From Tetraselmis striata (Eukaryota > Chlorophyta > Chlorodendrophyceae > Chlorodendrales > Chlorodendraceae), in NCBI GenBank assembly GCA_006384855.1, contig VCJN01001965.1, forward strand, positions 1 to 64,000: a DNA stretch of 64,000 nucleotides, given 5' to 3'. The position numbers and the translations under genes were made by a program. Under the pieces are notes generated by a model, which saw only the letters and a program-made list of their open reading frames with translations, made no database searches and was not told the DNA's origin. Shown here piece by piece: positions 23,365 to 34,156 of this stretch; positions within the stretch are counted from its first letter, which is position 1; every line of letters begins with the position of its first letter.

Positions 23365-24350
23365 GGGCCATGTGACACAATCGCGTGAGGATCTCGAAAC
23401 TCAGGTCCCGCTCCTCGCGGTACCGGTTGAGGGGTCGTAGGTCGGTGATGAGCCGCCACTTGATGACACCCGGCTTACGGATGAGGAACAACAGAGAGAC
23501 CCACCGCGAGCAGTGGCCTTCCTCCCACGCTCCGCTAGCCAAGAAGCGATGAGCCATTTCGCTGTTCATGAAGCGTAGTTGGTCAGGGGGTGGCGTCCTC
23601 CATCGATACCCCTTTGTTAAAGGGGACGGGCGGCCCGTTCTTGAACGGGATGCGCACCCACGCCGTTGCGGATCATGTTGACGGCGACCCTGCGTCTGGC
23701 GCCGATGTCCGCCTAGGCCTGACAATTGCGTCGCACCCGGCGGCGCATGTATTAATCAGACTACTTAGGAGTGCACGAGTCGTCACGCGAGCCGGAGTCC
23801 GCATGGCTGTGCGCTTGGCGCATATAGGAGTTCGTCCTCGCTCAGAAGCGACATCGACGGCCCTAGGCCGCGTGCCCATCGCGCATCGAGGAAGGTGGAG
23901 TGGACGACCAGAGGGAGCAGCTCGTTCGGTCGTGGTAGTCAAGTCGGCCACCGCGCGGCCGGACTACACGGAATCGCTGCCAGTCCCGAGGTAGGAGTTC
24001 GAATCGGCCGGCTAGGCCGAGGCGCCAGGGCGCCAAGATGGAGCGTGCCATGAGGGCGAGGGCACGCAGATGGGGGCACCACTACCACCAACCCGCTTAA
24101 CATGCGCGGTCGGGATAGGGGGCTCAATGAGAAGAGGGGGGCGCGGTGTTTTAGCGCTCGCCTTTCGAAGGTGCGATTTAAAGTCGCCATCTGCCAGCAA
24201 ACCGGCAAAAGTCTGATGTAGATCACACCCAAGAAGACGGTACCGGTGGTCGGAGGACGGCGGTTCTTCACACGCGGATCGGGCGTGCCGGAAAGCCAAA
24301 GCGTCTTGCACGGGACGAAACCGCGAGCATGGACGTGGCCTGCCACGTGG
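23365..24350 (-). mobile_element. DIRS-like retrotransposon, 5' portion
   Basis: Minus-strand continuation of the element at 15725-17430. The start of the reverse transcriptase is visible as LFLIRKPGVIKWRLITDLR followed by PLNRYREERDLSFE. Upstream is weakly coding sequence. The two halves are separated exactly by the copia element. Confidence 0.7.
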
Positions 24351-24564
24351 TAGATGGAAGATGGGGACAGGCGGACAACAGCTAGCCCGCTAGTTATTAT
24401 TAGAATTCTGCCTCGGGTGGGGTCGACTACTCACAGCGTAGTGCTTGAGCTTACCGTGCTCGTTTGTTTGGCAGTTTCTTTCTCAAACAAATTTCGGGTG
24501 TTGAAGCATACGTGTACTACCGTGCTTTTAGTACGATGTATAGCTGCATGCGTTGCATGCGTGC
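24351..24564. other. Junction between DIRS-like and foldback elements
   Basis: No gene or clear repeat boundary seen. Confidence 0.3.
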
Positions 24565-26135
24565 CACAATTGTACATTTATGGATCCAGGGTTTTTTTTT
24601 TTTTTGCAGACACATTATGACGAGGTCGTTGTTACTCCGCGCGCTGTCGCGCGCAAAGGCTTTGAATTGTACCTCGGCGCGCCGCTGTCACCCCGCTCGC
24701 CTATTGTTAGGGTCCAACGCTGTGACCTAACCTAGGTCCGCCTAGCTGTGCGCCGTCGAGACGCGATGAAGGGAACACGCCCACCGGGGAGGATGCCGCA
24801 TGGTGGCCAGGTGCGGGACGCCCTCACCGGTCACAACGACAACTCCCCGAATACATAGCAATGAACGGGAACGGACGCCACAATGAACGCATGTCACGGT
24901 CGATGCGGATGGAGTGAGGGCAAGGGGCGGGTCACCCGTGTTGAGGGCGACCGCGGAGTGCGCGACGACAGCATGGCGCGTTTGGGGATCGCGGGCGGGC
25001 ATAGGCACGGGTTTAATAGCTGTCGGGACGCCACTATGGGAAGCGGACCCTCTAGGGAGGGGACCCTCTGGGGAGGGGACCCTCTGGGGAGGGGACCCTC
25101 TGGGAAGGGGACCCTCTAGGTGGGGACCCTATGGAGAGGGGGACAAAATGTAGCGCGTATGTGGATTCACACTGACAGTCTGGTGCATGTATTTGCGGTG
25201 CCCACATCGTGCCCACGATACAACAGGTACCCTCTAGGCGGGAGGGGACCCTATGGGCGGGAGGGTATCCTCTGGAAAGGGGGACACATAGTAGCGCGTA
25301 TGTGTATTCACATTGACTGTTTCATGCATGTGTTTGCGGTGCAACGCATGCGTCATGTTTGCGGCCATGAATGCTTCCGAGGGTCCTGGGACTGCGTTCG
25401 ACCACTTCTTGGGCTTGTATCCGAAAGCACCCGACGAAATCAATTACGACAATGGGTAAGCATCTAATGAATTGTCACCACTTCGTTATTGTTGCGTGCC
25501 GCTTTCTATCATATTAGGCGCACATATGCCGGGCCGTCCCGAAGATGTAACATGCACAACTACGCTTTGCTACGAGAGGCGGAGTCGCTTCAAGTGGACC
25601 GAGATCTACATCGACGAGTTCGACGAGGTCCGCGCGAATCACCATGTCGATTGCAGTTGCAACTACAACCTCGTCGCGGAGCTCAAGAGTCGGGCGTGCA
25701 ATGTCTCGTTGGCGGAGCATCCCTATCGCCAGTCCCTATCGCCGATCGCCAACTCGTTCGCGCGTATGGATCAAGCTTGTTTTCTGCTTGTGCTGCGCTT
25801 GAAGCTGGGCAGGCGTGCATGAACTCTTGCCAGCGGGAGCAGACCCGCAACACCGCGCGTGCGTTTCGGCATCCGGCTGCGAGGCATCAGGTCGTGCATC
25901 GTGACGATTAATCCACCGACGACCAGTGCGACTGATATATGGGCAGCATGTGGGATTCATCGTTGCATAATGTGTACTCAGTATGTGCTGCATTTAATTC
26001 ATGAAGTGGGGGAGAGCCGCAGTCATTGGCTTGTAGGTGGTGAATGTAATGCATACAGACATGACATGAAAGTTGGGCCCGATATGGGCGGATACATCGT
26101 TGCATAATGTGGTACTCATTGTGGTACTTCACATC
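24565..26135 (+). repeat. Foldback left arm
   Basis: Includes four to five tandem copies of a GGGGACCCTCTGG unit at 25045-25120. The right arm has fewer copies. It ends near ATGTGGTACTCATTG. Confidence 0.8.
25330..25911 (+). pseudogene. Transposase C-terminal fragment, left arm
   Basis: Two exons flank a 62-bp intron (25456-25517, GTAAG...ATTAG). Exon 1 encodes FDHFLGLYPKAPDEINYDN. Exon 2 in one frame encodes NMHNYALLREAESLQ, and in another frame YIDEFDEVRANHHVDCSC and SLAEHPYRQSL. The order YDNxCNxHxYALxRE, then a DEF/FH-like motif, NHxxCS and AExxN-like residues resembles the C-terminal core of a group of DDE transposases with a Cys-rich active-site region, KDZ/CxC-like. The family name is uncertain. 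The split of the match over two frames means this copy is damaged near 25600. Confidence 0.45.
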
Positions 26136-27395
26136 GACGACGGCTTCAATTTTATTCGTGTACATCTCTACACAGTCTCCGTACTAATGTATGTGAGGAA
26201 GTGAGTGGGAGCGCGGCTGCAAAGCCGTGATATTAGTTGTGCGTTATTTGCCGTGGGCTTATTTGTTGTAGTGCGGCGCATAGCGGGATAGCGGGTGCAT
26301 ATACCGCCAAAGGCATATCCAAATTACCAGTTCACATCGACAACGGCTCAAATTACAGTAGTGCTGCAGTGCGCTACACCCTCTCCATAATATATACCAA
26401 CAAGGGAGGGGGAGTGCGGCTGCCAAGCCGTGATATTAGTTGTGTGTTTTTTAGCGTGAGCTTTGTTGTTGGGCGGGCATAGCGGATAGCGGGAGCATAA
26501 CGGCTCAGGCACATGCAAATGGCCACTTCACATCGACGACGGCTCCAATTTCAGTCATGTACATCGCTACACAGTCTCCGCAATGTATGCGAGGAAGTGT
26601 GTGGGAGCGCGGCTGTAAAGCCGTGATATTAGTTGAGTGTTATTTGCCGTGGGCTTTGTTGTAGTGCGGCGCATGGCAGCAGGATAGCGGGTGCATATTA
26701 TACCGCCAAAGGCACATCCAAATTTTTACATCACATCGACGACGGCTCAAATTACAGTGGTGTAATGCGCTAGACCTTCTCCATAATATATGCCAACAAG
26801 GAAGGGGAAGTGCGGCTGCAAAGCCATGACTTAGTTGTGCGCTTTGTTCTTGGGCGGGCATAGCGGACAGCGGGAGCATAACGGCGAAATCACATGCAAA
26901 TGACCACTTTACATCGACGACGGCTCCAATTTCAGTCGTGTACAGCACTACACAGTCTGTATGATATATGTTGATAAGGGAGGAGGGGGATGCGGCTGCA
27001 AAGCCGTGATATTACTTGTGTGGCATTTAGCGCGGGTTTTGTCGTAACCCCGGCACATCGGAATAGCGAGTGCAAACCGGCAAAGGCACATGCAAATGCC
27101 CACTTCACATCGACGGCGCCTCCGATTACAATGGTGCAAAGCGCTACATCCTCTCCATAATATGTGGCTGCAAGCAAGTGAGGGAAGTGCGGTTGCAAAG
27201 CCGAGATATTCGTAATGTGCTTCTTTGCGTTGGCTTTGTCGTTGCACGAACACAGCGGCGTAGCGCGTGCATACCGCGGAGAAGGCTCATGTAAATGACC
27301 ACTTATCATTGAGGACCGCTCCAATTTCAGCAGTGTAAAGCGCTACACTCTCTCCATAATATATGCCAGCAAGTGAGTGGGAGTTTATTGGTTGC
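26130..27395 (+). repeat. About 195-bp tandem array, forward units
   Basis: ACATCGACGACGGCT recurs near 26133, 26334, 26528, 26735, 26912, 27104 and 27304. Each unit also has a GCGGCTGCAAAGCCGTGATAT palindromic phrase and ATAGCGGGxGCATA. Confidence 0.8.
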
Positions 27396-27985
27396 AAAGC
27401 CGAGATTCAGCTATACCCGCGCTACAACAAAGCCCACGGCAAATAACACACAACCAATACCATTGCTTTGCAACCGCACTCGCGCACTCACTTCCTTACA
27501 CATATTCTGGAGAAGGTGTAGCACATTACACTACTGTAATTGGAGCCATCTTCGATATGAAGTGGTCATTCGCATGTGCCTTCTCTGTGGTATGCACCCG
27601 CTATCGTCCCGCTATGCCCGCGCGCAACAACAAAGCCACGCTAAGTAGCACACAACTAATATCACGGCTTCGCAGCTGCACCCGCCTCACTTGCTTGCAG
27701 CCACATATTATGGAGAGGGTATAGCGTTTTACGCTATTGTTATCGGAGCCGTCGTCGATGTGAAGTTGTCATTTGCACGTAGTGCATGTGCCGGTATGCA
27801 CTCGCTATTCCGATATGCCCGCGTTACAACAAAGCCCACGGCAAATAGCAACAAATTATATCACGGCTTTGCAGCCGCACCCCTCCCTTATTGGCCTATA
27901 TCATGGAGAGGGTGTAGCGCATTACACCACTGAAATTGGAGCCGTCGTCGACGTGGAGTGGTCATTTGCATGTGCCGTCGCCTTT
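27396..27985 (-). repeat. About 195-bp tandem array, inverted units
   Basis: The same unit in opposite orientation, with GGAGCCGTCGTCGATGTG-like phrases near 27553, 27748 and 27941. The switch of orientation near 27395 is the centre of the palindrome. Confidence 0.8.
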
Positions 27986-28433
27986 TATTTTTGGAATGGT
28001 GTATTTGGACGCACGGCGTGAGTTATATCGGAGGCACCGCAAAGCGGCTCGCCGGGCCGCGCACATGGGGAAGCATGTATTGGATGGGGTTAACACGCTC
28101 CAACATGCCGCACCTCGTCCGGATGAGTTCTTGGTACCATGCAGCGGGTGGCCCTACTCCCCGAAGGGGACCCTCCCAGAAAAGTCCCCTCTCGGAGGGG
28201 CTCTGTGATGTATGTATATATCAGCATACCCTACAACTCATCGGGGGCCATATGGATATATCAGCACGATATCTTGACCGCCAATTTAAACAACCGCAAT
28301 ATCGCCGCGATCCGCAATATGGGCGCCGCAGTGGCACGGGGGCGCCGCGAGGGGGATGTGATAGTTAATGCTGATATGTATCACATTTTCCAAAGCACCT
28401 ATGAGCTAGGCACAACATGAAGTACACGCAGCA
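27986..28433 (+). other. Unique spacer of the foldback element
   Basis: Only part of the element without a mirror copy. Short plus-strand frames occur (LDARRELYRRHRKAARRAAH; VIVNADMYHIFQSTYELG). They may be remains of a captured or transposon gene. No family recognised. Confidence 0.35.
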
Positions 28434-29973
28434 GACAATGAGTACCACATTATGCAACGATGTATTCCACATCGGGGTCAACTTTCACGCCATGTCTGTA
28501 TGCATTACATTCACCACGTATAGGCCAAGGATTGCGGCTCTCCCTCACTTCATGAATTACATGCATCACATGATGAGTACACATCATACAACGATGAATC
28601 CCACATGATGCCCATGTATCAGCCGGACTAGTCGTCAGTGGATTAATCGTCACGCTGCACGACCAGATGCCTCGCAGCCGGAGGCCAAAACTCACGCCCG
28701 CCGGTATTGCGGGTCTGCTCCCGCTGGCAATAGTTCATGCACGCATGCCCGCTTGAAGGGAGGTACGAGCAGAAAATACACCTAATCCATACGCACGAAC
28801 GATTTGGGGATCCGCGATAGGGACCGGCGATAGGGATGCTCCGCCAACGAGAAATTGCACGCCCGACTCTTGAGCTCCGCGACGAGGTTGTAGTTGCAAC
28901 TGCAATCGACATGGTTCTTCGCGCATAACTCGTCGAACTTGTCGATGTAGAACTCGATCCACATGAAGCAACTCCGCCTCTCGTAACAGAGCGTAGTTGT
29001 GCATGTTATGATACACCTTCGGGACGACGGGCCGGCACATGTGCGCCTAATATGAGTGAAAGCGGCACGCAATAATACCAACGAAGTGGTGACAATTCAT
29101 TAGGTGCTCACCCGTTGTCGTAACTGATTTCGTCAGGTGCTTTCGGATACAAGCCCAAGAAGTGGTCGAACGCAGTCCCGGGATGACCCTCGGAAGCATC
29201 CTGACCGCAAACATGACGCATTCCTTCCACCGCAAACACATGCATGAAACAGTCAATGTGAATAAACATGTACGCGCTACACTGTGTCCCCATCTGCAGA
29301 AAATACTCTTCCGCCCATAGGTCCCCTCCCGCATAGAGGGTACATGTTGTATCGTGGGCACGGTTTGGGCATCGCACACACATGCACCAGACTGTCAGTG
29401 TGAATCCACATACGCGCTACATTTTGTCCCCCTCTTCATAGGGTCCCCACCTAGAGGGTCCCCTTCGCAGAGGGTCCCCTCCCTAGAGGATCCGCTTCCC
29501 ATAGTGGCGTCCCGACAGCTATTAAACCCGTGCCTATGCCCGCCCGCGATCCCCAAACGCGCCATGATGTCGCGCTCTCCGCGGTCGCCCTCAACACGGA
29601 TGACCCGCCCCTCGCCCTCACTCCATCCGCGTCGACCGTGACATGCGTTCATCGCGGCGTCCGTTTTCATCGCTACGTGTTCGGGGAGTCGTCGTTGTGA
29701 CCGGCGAGGGCGTCCCGCACCTGACCACCATGCGGCATCCTCCCCGGTGGGCGTGTTCCGTTCAGCGCGTCTCGACGGCGCACCGCCTGGCGGGACTGAG
29801 TTAGGTCACGGCGCTGGACCCTAGCAGTAGGCGAGCGGATAACAAGGGCGTACCGAGGTACAATTCAAAGCCTTTGCGCACGACTGCGCGCGGAGTTACA
29901 ACGCCCTCGTCATGATGTCGTTTCCGTGTCTGCAAAAAAATTTAAAAACCCTGGATCCAATCCTCCAATTGTA
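28434..29973 (-). repeat. Foldback right arm
   Basis: Reverse-complement partner of the left arm, from the AATGAGTACCACATTATGCA phrase to CTGGATCC and CAATTGT at the tip. Confidence 0.8.
28643..29310 (-). pseudogene. Transposase C-terminal fragment, right arm
   Basis: Mirror copy of the left-arm fragment with the same intron position (donor at 29111, acceptor near 29047). Shared peptides include FLGLYPKAPDEISYDNG, MHNYALLREAELLHVD and LQLQPRRGAQESGV. Neither arm contains the N-terminal half of a transposase, so the element is probably non-autonomous. Confidence 0.45.
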
Positions 29974-30716
29974 ACGTATACGAAGGCGAGCGCGCGTAGG
30001 TGGAAAGGAAATAGACCCCAACTGTTGTGATTACATGTGCTAGACGCAACATTCAAGAAATCCACACAGAAATCCCGAAGGAAATCCAGCTACGGGCCAA
30101 CAGAGGCGGGAACCACCATGGTAGCCACCGATCAGGCATCGCCACCAGCCAGCCGCCGCTCCACGCAGTAGGGACGCTCTCCCCAGCACACAATCCCGGG
30201 CCACTCCAATAGCGGCACTAGGCCGAATGTAATGTGAAGGCGCCGACAGGAAAGGAGCTTCGAAGTTGAGGTCTCGCAGCAAGGAGCGGAAGGTGGGGGG
30301 GTCCAACCCAGAACGGGGCGCCACGGGCGTGCAACAGACGCAGGCCACCCAACGCCAGATGCGCCGCCAGCTCGGTCGCGTTTTATAGACCTAATAGACC
30401 CAGCTCGGTCGCGTAATAGACCCCAACTACTTGCAGTTAACACAACAACTGACGGATGCAATGATGAAATTGTATACGGGAGAGGCTGTTGAACCGTCAT
30501 GTGCATGCGTGCGGATGGTTGAACCGCATTCGGATCTTGCTGTAAGGATGTTGCACCACAGAAGGTCTAAATGAAATAAGGATTATGTAGGAGGTTCCGG
30601 TCCGGACACGGGGCGCTCATCCCGTCGCTGCGCTGCCACAGTTCGCCGCGCGGCGTTCACCGACAGATTTGGCCCCGCAAGGCGACAGCAGCTCCGACGG
30701 AATGCGCCACACACTA
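29974..30716 (-). other. 3' flank of inverted gag-like copy
   Basis: Minus-strand DNA after the gag-like tail matches about 2870-3060 of the plus copy up to ATGACGGTTCAAC. Beyond that is sequence with a GACCCCAACT phrase at 30408 and 30014. A minus-strand frame with LDPPTFRSLLRDLNFEAPFL is unidentified. Confidence 0.4.
30032..30092 (+). repeat. Dispersed repeat, copy 2
   Basis: Matches 13667-13735 with a few differences. It sits beside the inverted gag-like copy. Confidence 0.7.
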
Positions 30717-31203
30717 TCACTCGTGCTCTCCTCCGCGGCCGCGCCCACGACCGCCACTATCCCCGCGACATGCGAACGCCGCTTGCACGCGAGCAGTAGT
30801 CGTGGCCTTGGCGATGCTGGCGACAGTCGCCTCAAAAACCCGGTGCTCGTAACTGCGCATTAGGTCCCCGAAAACCGATGAATCCAAATGCTCCGCTGCG
30901 GGCTGGAAGTGCTGAGCCCGCAGCACGTCCAACACTCCCTGGTCACCGTTCACCCGCTTGTTCTCGTTCAACCTCCAGAGGATAGCAAGAAAAAAAAGGA
31001 CGCCTTGTCGATGGCCTCGGTGTGATTGCGAGCACAACGAACATGCAAGATGGCAGGCTCAGGTGTCACAGGTGCTTTTATGTTTGTTTGTGCTGCACCT
31101 GAAGGGGTGCACCGACGGGTAAACTAGTGACTCATACCACCCCATGCTGCAGCTAGAAAGCGGTTGGGAAAGGAGGAAACCCCATAAAGTAGTTTAGATC
31201 CAT
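30717..31203 (-). mobile_element. Gag-like repeat, inverted second copy
   Basis: Encodes NKRVNGDQGVLDVLRAQHF and an Arg/Gly-rich tail, clearly related to 2493-2768. The flank ATGGATCTAAACTACTTTA near 31203 matches the start of direct repeat B. Fossil, truncated. Confidence 0.55.
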
Positions 31204-32495
31204 ATTCTAGGGTTATTGCATGCACGTTTCATTGCACCACTTGCCTACTGTCTTTGCTGATCGTAATGCCGTAGCATCATCTGCTGCCTTGCCAAGTCTG
31301 CTTATCTAGTTGCTACATTTTCCCGTCACAAGCACCACTTCCTCTGATTCTCAAAACATGCTCTAGCTAGTTTAGCAGGTAGAAAGTTATATTTGTACAT
31401 GCTGTTGTGTCTCCAGTTTCTTAGTTTCTACAAGGAAACATATCCTGCATGATGGGCCACGCTTGTTCGGTGTGTGTTGTATGGGGGTTGTTGTTCGATT
31501 CCTTTCCGAATCTTTTGGATTTTCATCATGATCTCTGAAGAAGTTTTCCTTGCTGGCCTGAAAAATCTGGGCAGTAGACAAATATGTGCGCGCGCGTGTG
31601 TGTGTAAAGACGGAGCACTAAAGTAATACCTGCGATCATGCTGGCAAGGCGGCGCCAAGAGACAGTATGTGACTGAGGGGTATCAACACCGCCGGATTGG
31701 CTGCATGGCTTCATCGCTACCGGGTACGTGTTGTGACAGACTGTGTTGTAATCTTCTCTGGCTGAGATGTGTATTGACATTTGTACATGTCAACCCAAAC
31801 CGAGATGAATATCAGCACCTGCAGCACGCAGAGGGCCCCCTGCAGGGTGCTTGTGAGTTGTCACCATGGGGCAGTATCCACCTGAAAACAAGAGGTGAGA
31901 AAACGACCTTGTATAGTTTTACTCCAGCAAATGTGACAGGGATCACAGGGAAGGGCTTTCTCTGCTTGACGTCACTTGGCAGACACGGCGACCCATGGCG
32001 CACCACTGTGAGCGGAGGTAGCCTTTAATGGTTACTGCAGGGCGTTTGCTGGCTTGCAAGATCGATGGGTGTTGGGGGTGGTTGGGCCTTGCTGAGAGGG
32101 AGCTGGCCCGGCAGGGCTCATAATGTTCGGATGTAGCGGTTCATTGAGTAACACCTGCGTGCCATGCAGGTGCCAATCGATTTAAACACCACATTTAGAG
32201 CATTTCTTGCGCCCATGGCAGAGGCGGTTATGTGCAGTGTGGCGTGATCCCGTGTGCCCATCGGGAGGCCCACCCCTGCTCAAATGCACGGAGCAGCTAC
32301 AGCGATGCCTGCCATGTGCGAGTCCATTGCGCCTTGCAGGGTTGACAAAGGGATGTCGCGGTGCAGCCTGATTTGGTGCAGGTTCTGCAGCCCCTAAGCT
32401 GTTCATGGAGGGTAGCCATTTTCGGCTAGCCTGTGCTGTTGAGGCCCTGAAGCTATACAGGGAGGGTGTGTGTACATACCGAACCGCTCCTCGCA
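31204..32495. other. Gap downstream of the XAP5-like gene
   Basis: No gene I can support. An open plus-strand frame at 31669-32028 (TPANVTGITGKGFLCL) and its minus-strand shadow are unidentified. A short CG/TG microsatellite lies near 31588. Confidence 0.3.
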
Positions 32496-33139
32496 TCATC
32501 CCTGGTCCTCCTCTTCCTCCACATCAAATGACAGCTGCGCTGCCTTCTTCTTGTCCTTTTTCTTTTTAACCTTTTTAACCCCCGTGTCCGCACCGATCTG
32601 CTCACCCTGCTGCAGCTCCTTCTGCAGCGCCAGTTTCTTCTTCTCCAAGCGCTCCTGCCCACGGAGCGCCACACGCCGGCAGTCAGTGCCAAATCCATGC
32701 TCAGGGATAGGAGGCATCAGCAGCACTGCCAATGTGGGCTGGGGAGGGGTAGGGGGGAGTGGACGGAAGGGATCAGCGTGTGCCTTGAGCAGGGCATCAT
32801 CCACTGCCTTGTTCGCATCATCTAGTTTTTTCCGCTTGATGGCCTCCGCTACCTGGTCCACAGGCTCTGGCAACAGCGCACCCCCGAGGTCAGCCGCCAG
32901 GCAAGGCGCTGCAGAAACCCGCTGCCAGAGGCCAAGGCGCCTGCCCCCTACATAGAGGGCGTGCACTCGCACACACCCTTCTGAAGCTCGGTCTTTCGTT
33001 TCAGGTAGTCCTTGTGGTTCATCAGCCCCTGAAAGTTGCGCCCGTCGTTGACCTTGTCGTCACCAAAGTCGGTGCGGTTTTCGAACTGCACTTTCTCCAT
33101 CTCCACCACCGTCTCGCCGCCTTCCCCATCGTCGCTCAT
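32496..33139 (-). CDS. Lys-rich protein, possibly XAP5/FAM50-like N-terminal part
   Basis: Two exons join in phase: 33139-32977 and 32866-32496, 177 residues. It starts MSDDGEGGETVVEMEKVQFE, has FQGLMNHKDYLKRKTELQ, a helix AEAIKRKKLDDANKAVDDAL, a Pro-rich middle, then a basic block (KKVKKKKDKKKAA) followed by LSFDVEEEEDQG and stop. XAP5/FAM50 nuclear proteins show a similar series: a GLVT-type segment, a charged coiled coil, a basic block, then LSFxxEEEE. The large conserved C-terminal half of that family is not seen downstream. So this is a truncated relative, a gene with undetected exons, or an unrelated small nuclear protein. The proline-rich middle may be an unspliced intron. It diverges from the gene starting at 34157. 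Confidence 0.4.
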
Positions 33140-34156
33140 CGCTCCACGGCAGCCCTGTTCACCAACTGTGCCCGCACCTTGCTGCCTGGGAACTCGTACT
33201 TCGTACGGAGCGCTTACGGCCTGCGTTCGGCCCAGCCGTCAGCCGGCCAGCCAGTCTCTATACCCACACCCGCACCCCCCCGCACGGGTGAGGTGGGGGC
33301 ACCTGTAATCAATATATCGGCGGTCAGCACTACGCTGCCGTGTATCTGCTGCCGGGCTCGCCAGGGAACTGATGAGGACAGTGTGAGTGATGCTCACAAA
33401 GTACTCGCTAGGAAGGAGAGGTGACAGTGGCCAGAGTCTGCTGGATGCTGGAGTGGGTGTGTTTTAAATTCTCGCCATCTCGTCCGGCGCAAATGCTGAT
33501 GCGCTTGTCCATCAATATGTATTTATAGTCGCGACTGATATTTAAAGTCTATGATACCCGGCGGTATCCGCCCGGCCCTGGATATACCGGCGATCCCTAT
33601 ACTGTACGGATTCGTGTACGAGTACAATGAATAGGAAAGTCCTTATTTAAACCCTAAAACCCGGAAAGTCCTTATTCGTTACTCATTATTGTATGATAAC
33701 GTGTACTATATATTCGTTACTGACGTAGCGACCCATAGCGCTATATATCTCTACCCTGGGCGGGCAGCAAAACAGGAAAGAAATCCTTACCTGTAGTTGT
33801 GGGTTACCGGTAGCTAGCGCCGAACAGGCGCGTCGATCCGCCACTACAGGTGAGGGTACCAGGTACCTGTACAGCTCGGGGATGACGCGCCGCTATGTGC
33901 ATAGGCGCCAGAATGGTAGCAGCATCCCGCGTGCTTGCTATGTGCCTGGAGCCCCTCGAAGTGCTGGCCGAATCGAATAGCGTACACCGACTACTGGCGT
34001 TGTCGCCACACCCCCACCCCGCGCTGTGCTAGCCGACTGACCGGCTGTGCTGCGCCGTCGTTCCACCCCGACAATTAGTTTCCCCTCTCCTGCTCCCCCC
34101 TCGGCCCACGGCCGAATTCCCCCTTTTCACCGCCAGCGGCGCCCAACAGCAGCGCC
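33140..34156. promoter_or_regulatory. Divergent intergenic region
   Basis: About 1 kb separates two head-to-head genes and should contain both promoters. GGAAAGTCCTTATT occurs twice (about 33632 and 33663). AAACCCTAAAACCC near 33647 matches under two units of the Chlamydomonas-type telomere repeat, probably by chance. AT-rich DNA at 33520-33760. Confidence 0.35.

Larger units (their letters stand above)
24565..29973. mobile_element. Foldback-type DNA transposon
   Basis: About 5.4 kb with long inverted arms (24565-26135 and 28434-29973) that match over nearly their full length, from ACAATTG and GGATCCAGGG at the tips inward. Between them lie a tandem array of about 195-bp units, seven in one orientation then three in the other, and a unique spacer (about 27985-28430). 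Long inverted repeats with internal tandem repeats are the defining plan of foldback elements. Each arm holds a copy of the last two exons of a transposase-like gene. By eye the arms differ at several percent of sites plus some indels, so the palindrome is not fresh. Target duplications were not found. Confidence 0.8.

Noticed and set aside
25489-25911. A 140-residue host protein
   Set aside because: It lies inside one foldback arm with a mirrored copy in the other, and shows transposase-like motifs in an alternative frame.
26130-27985. CRISPR-like array
   Set aside because: Units are about 195 bp with no short repeat-spacer pattern, change orientation inside an inverted-repeat element, and the DNA is eukaryotic.
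33645-33660. Telomere repeat tract
   Set aside because: Under two units of TTTTAGGG in reverse; too short to be meaningful.
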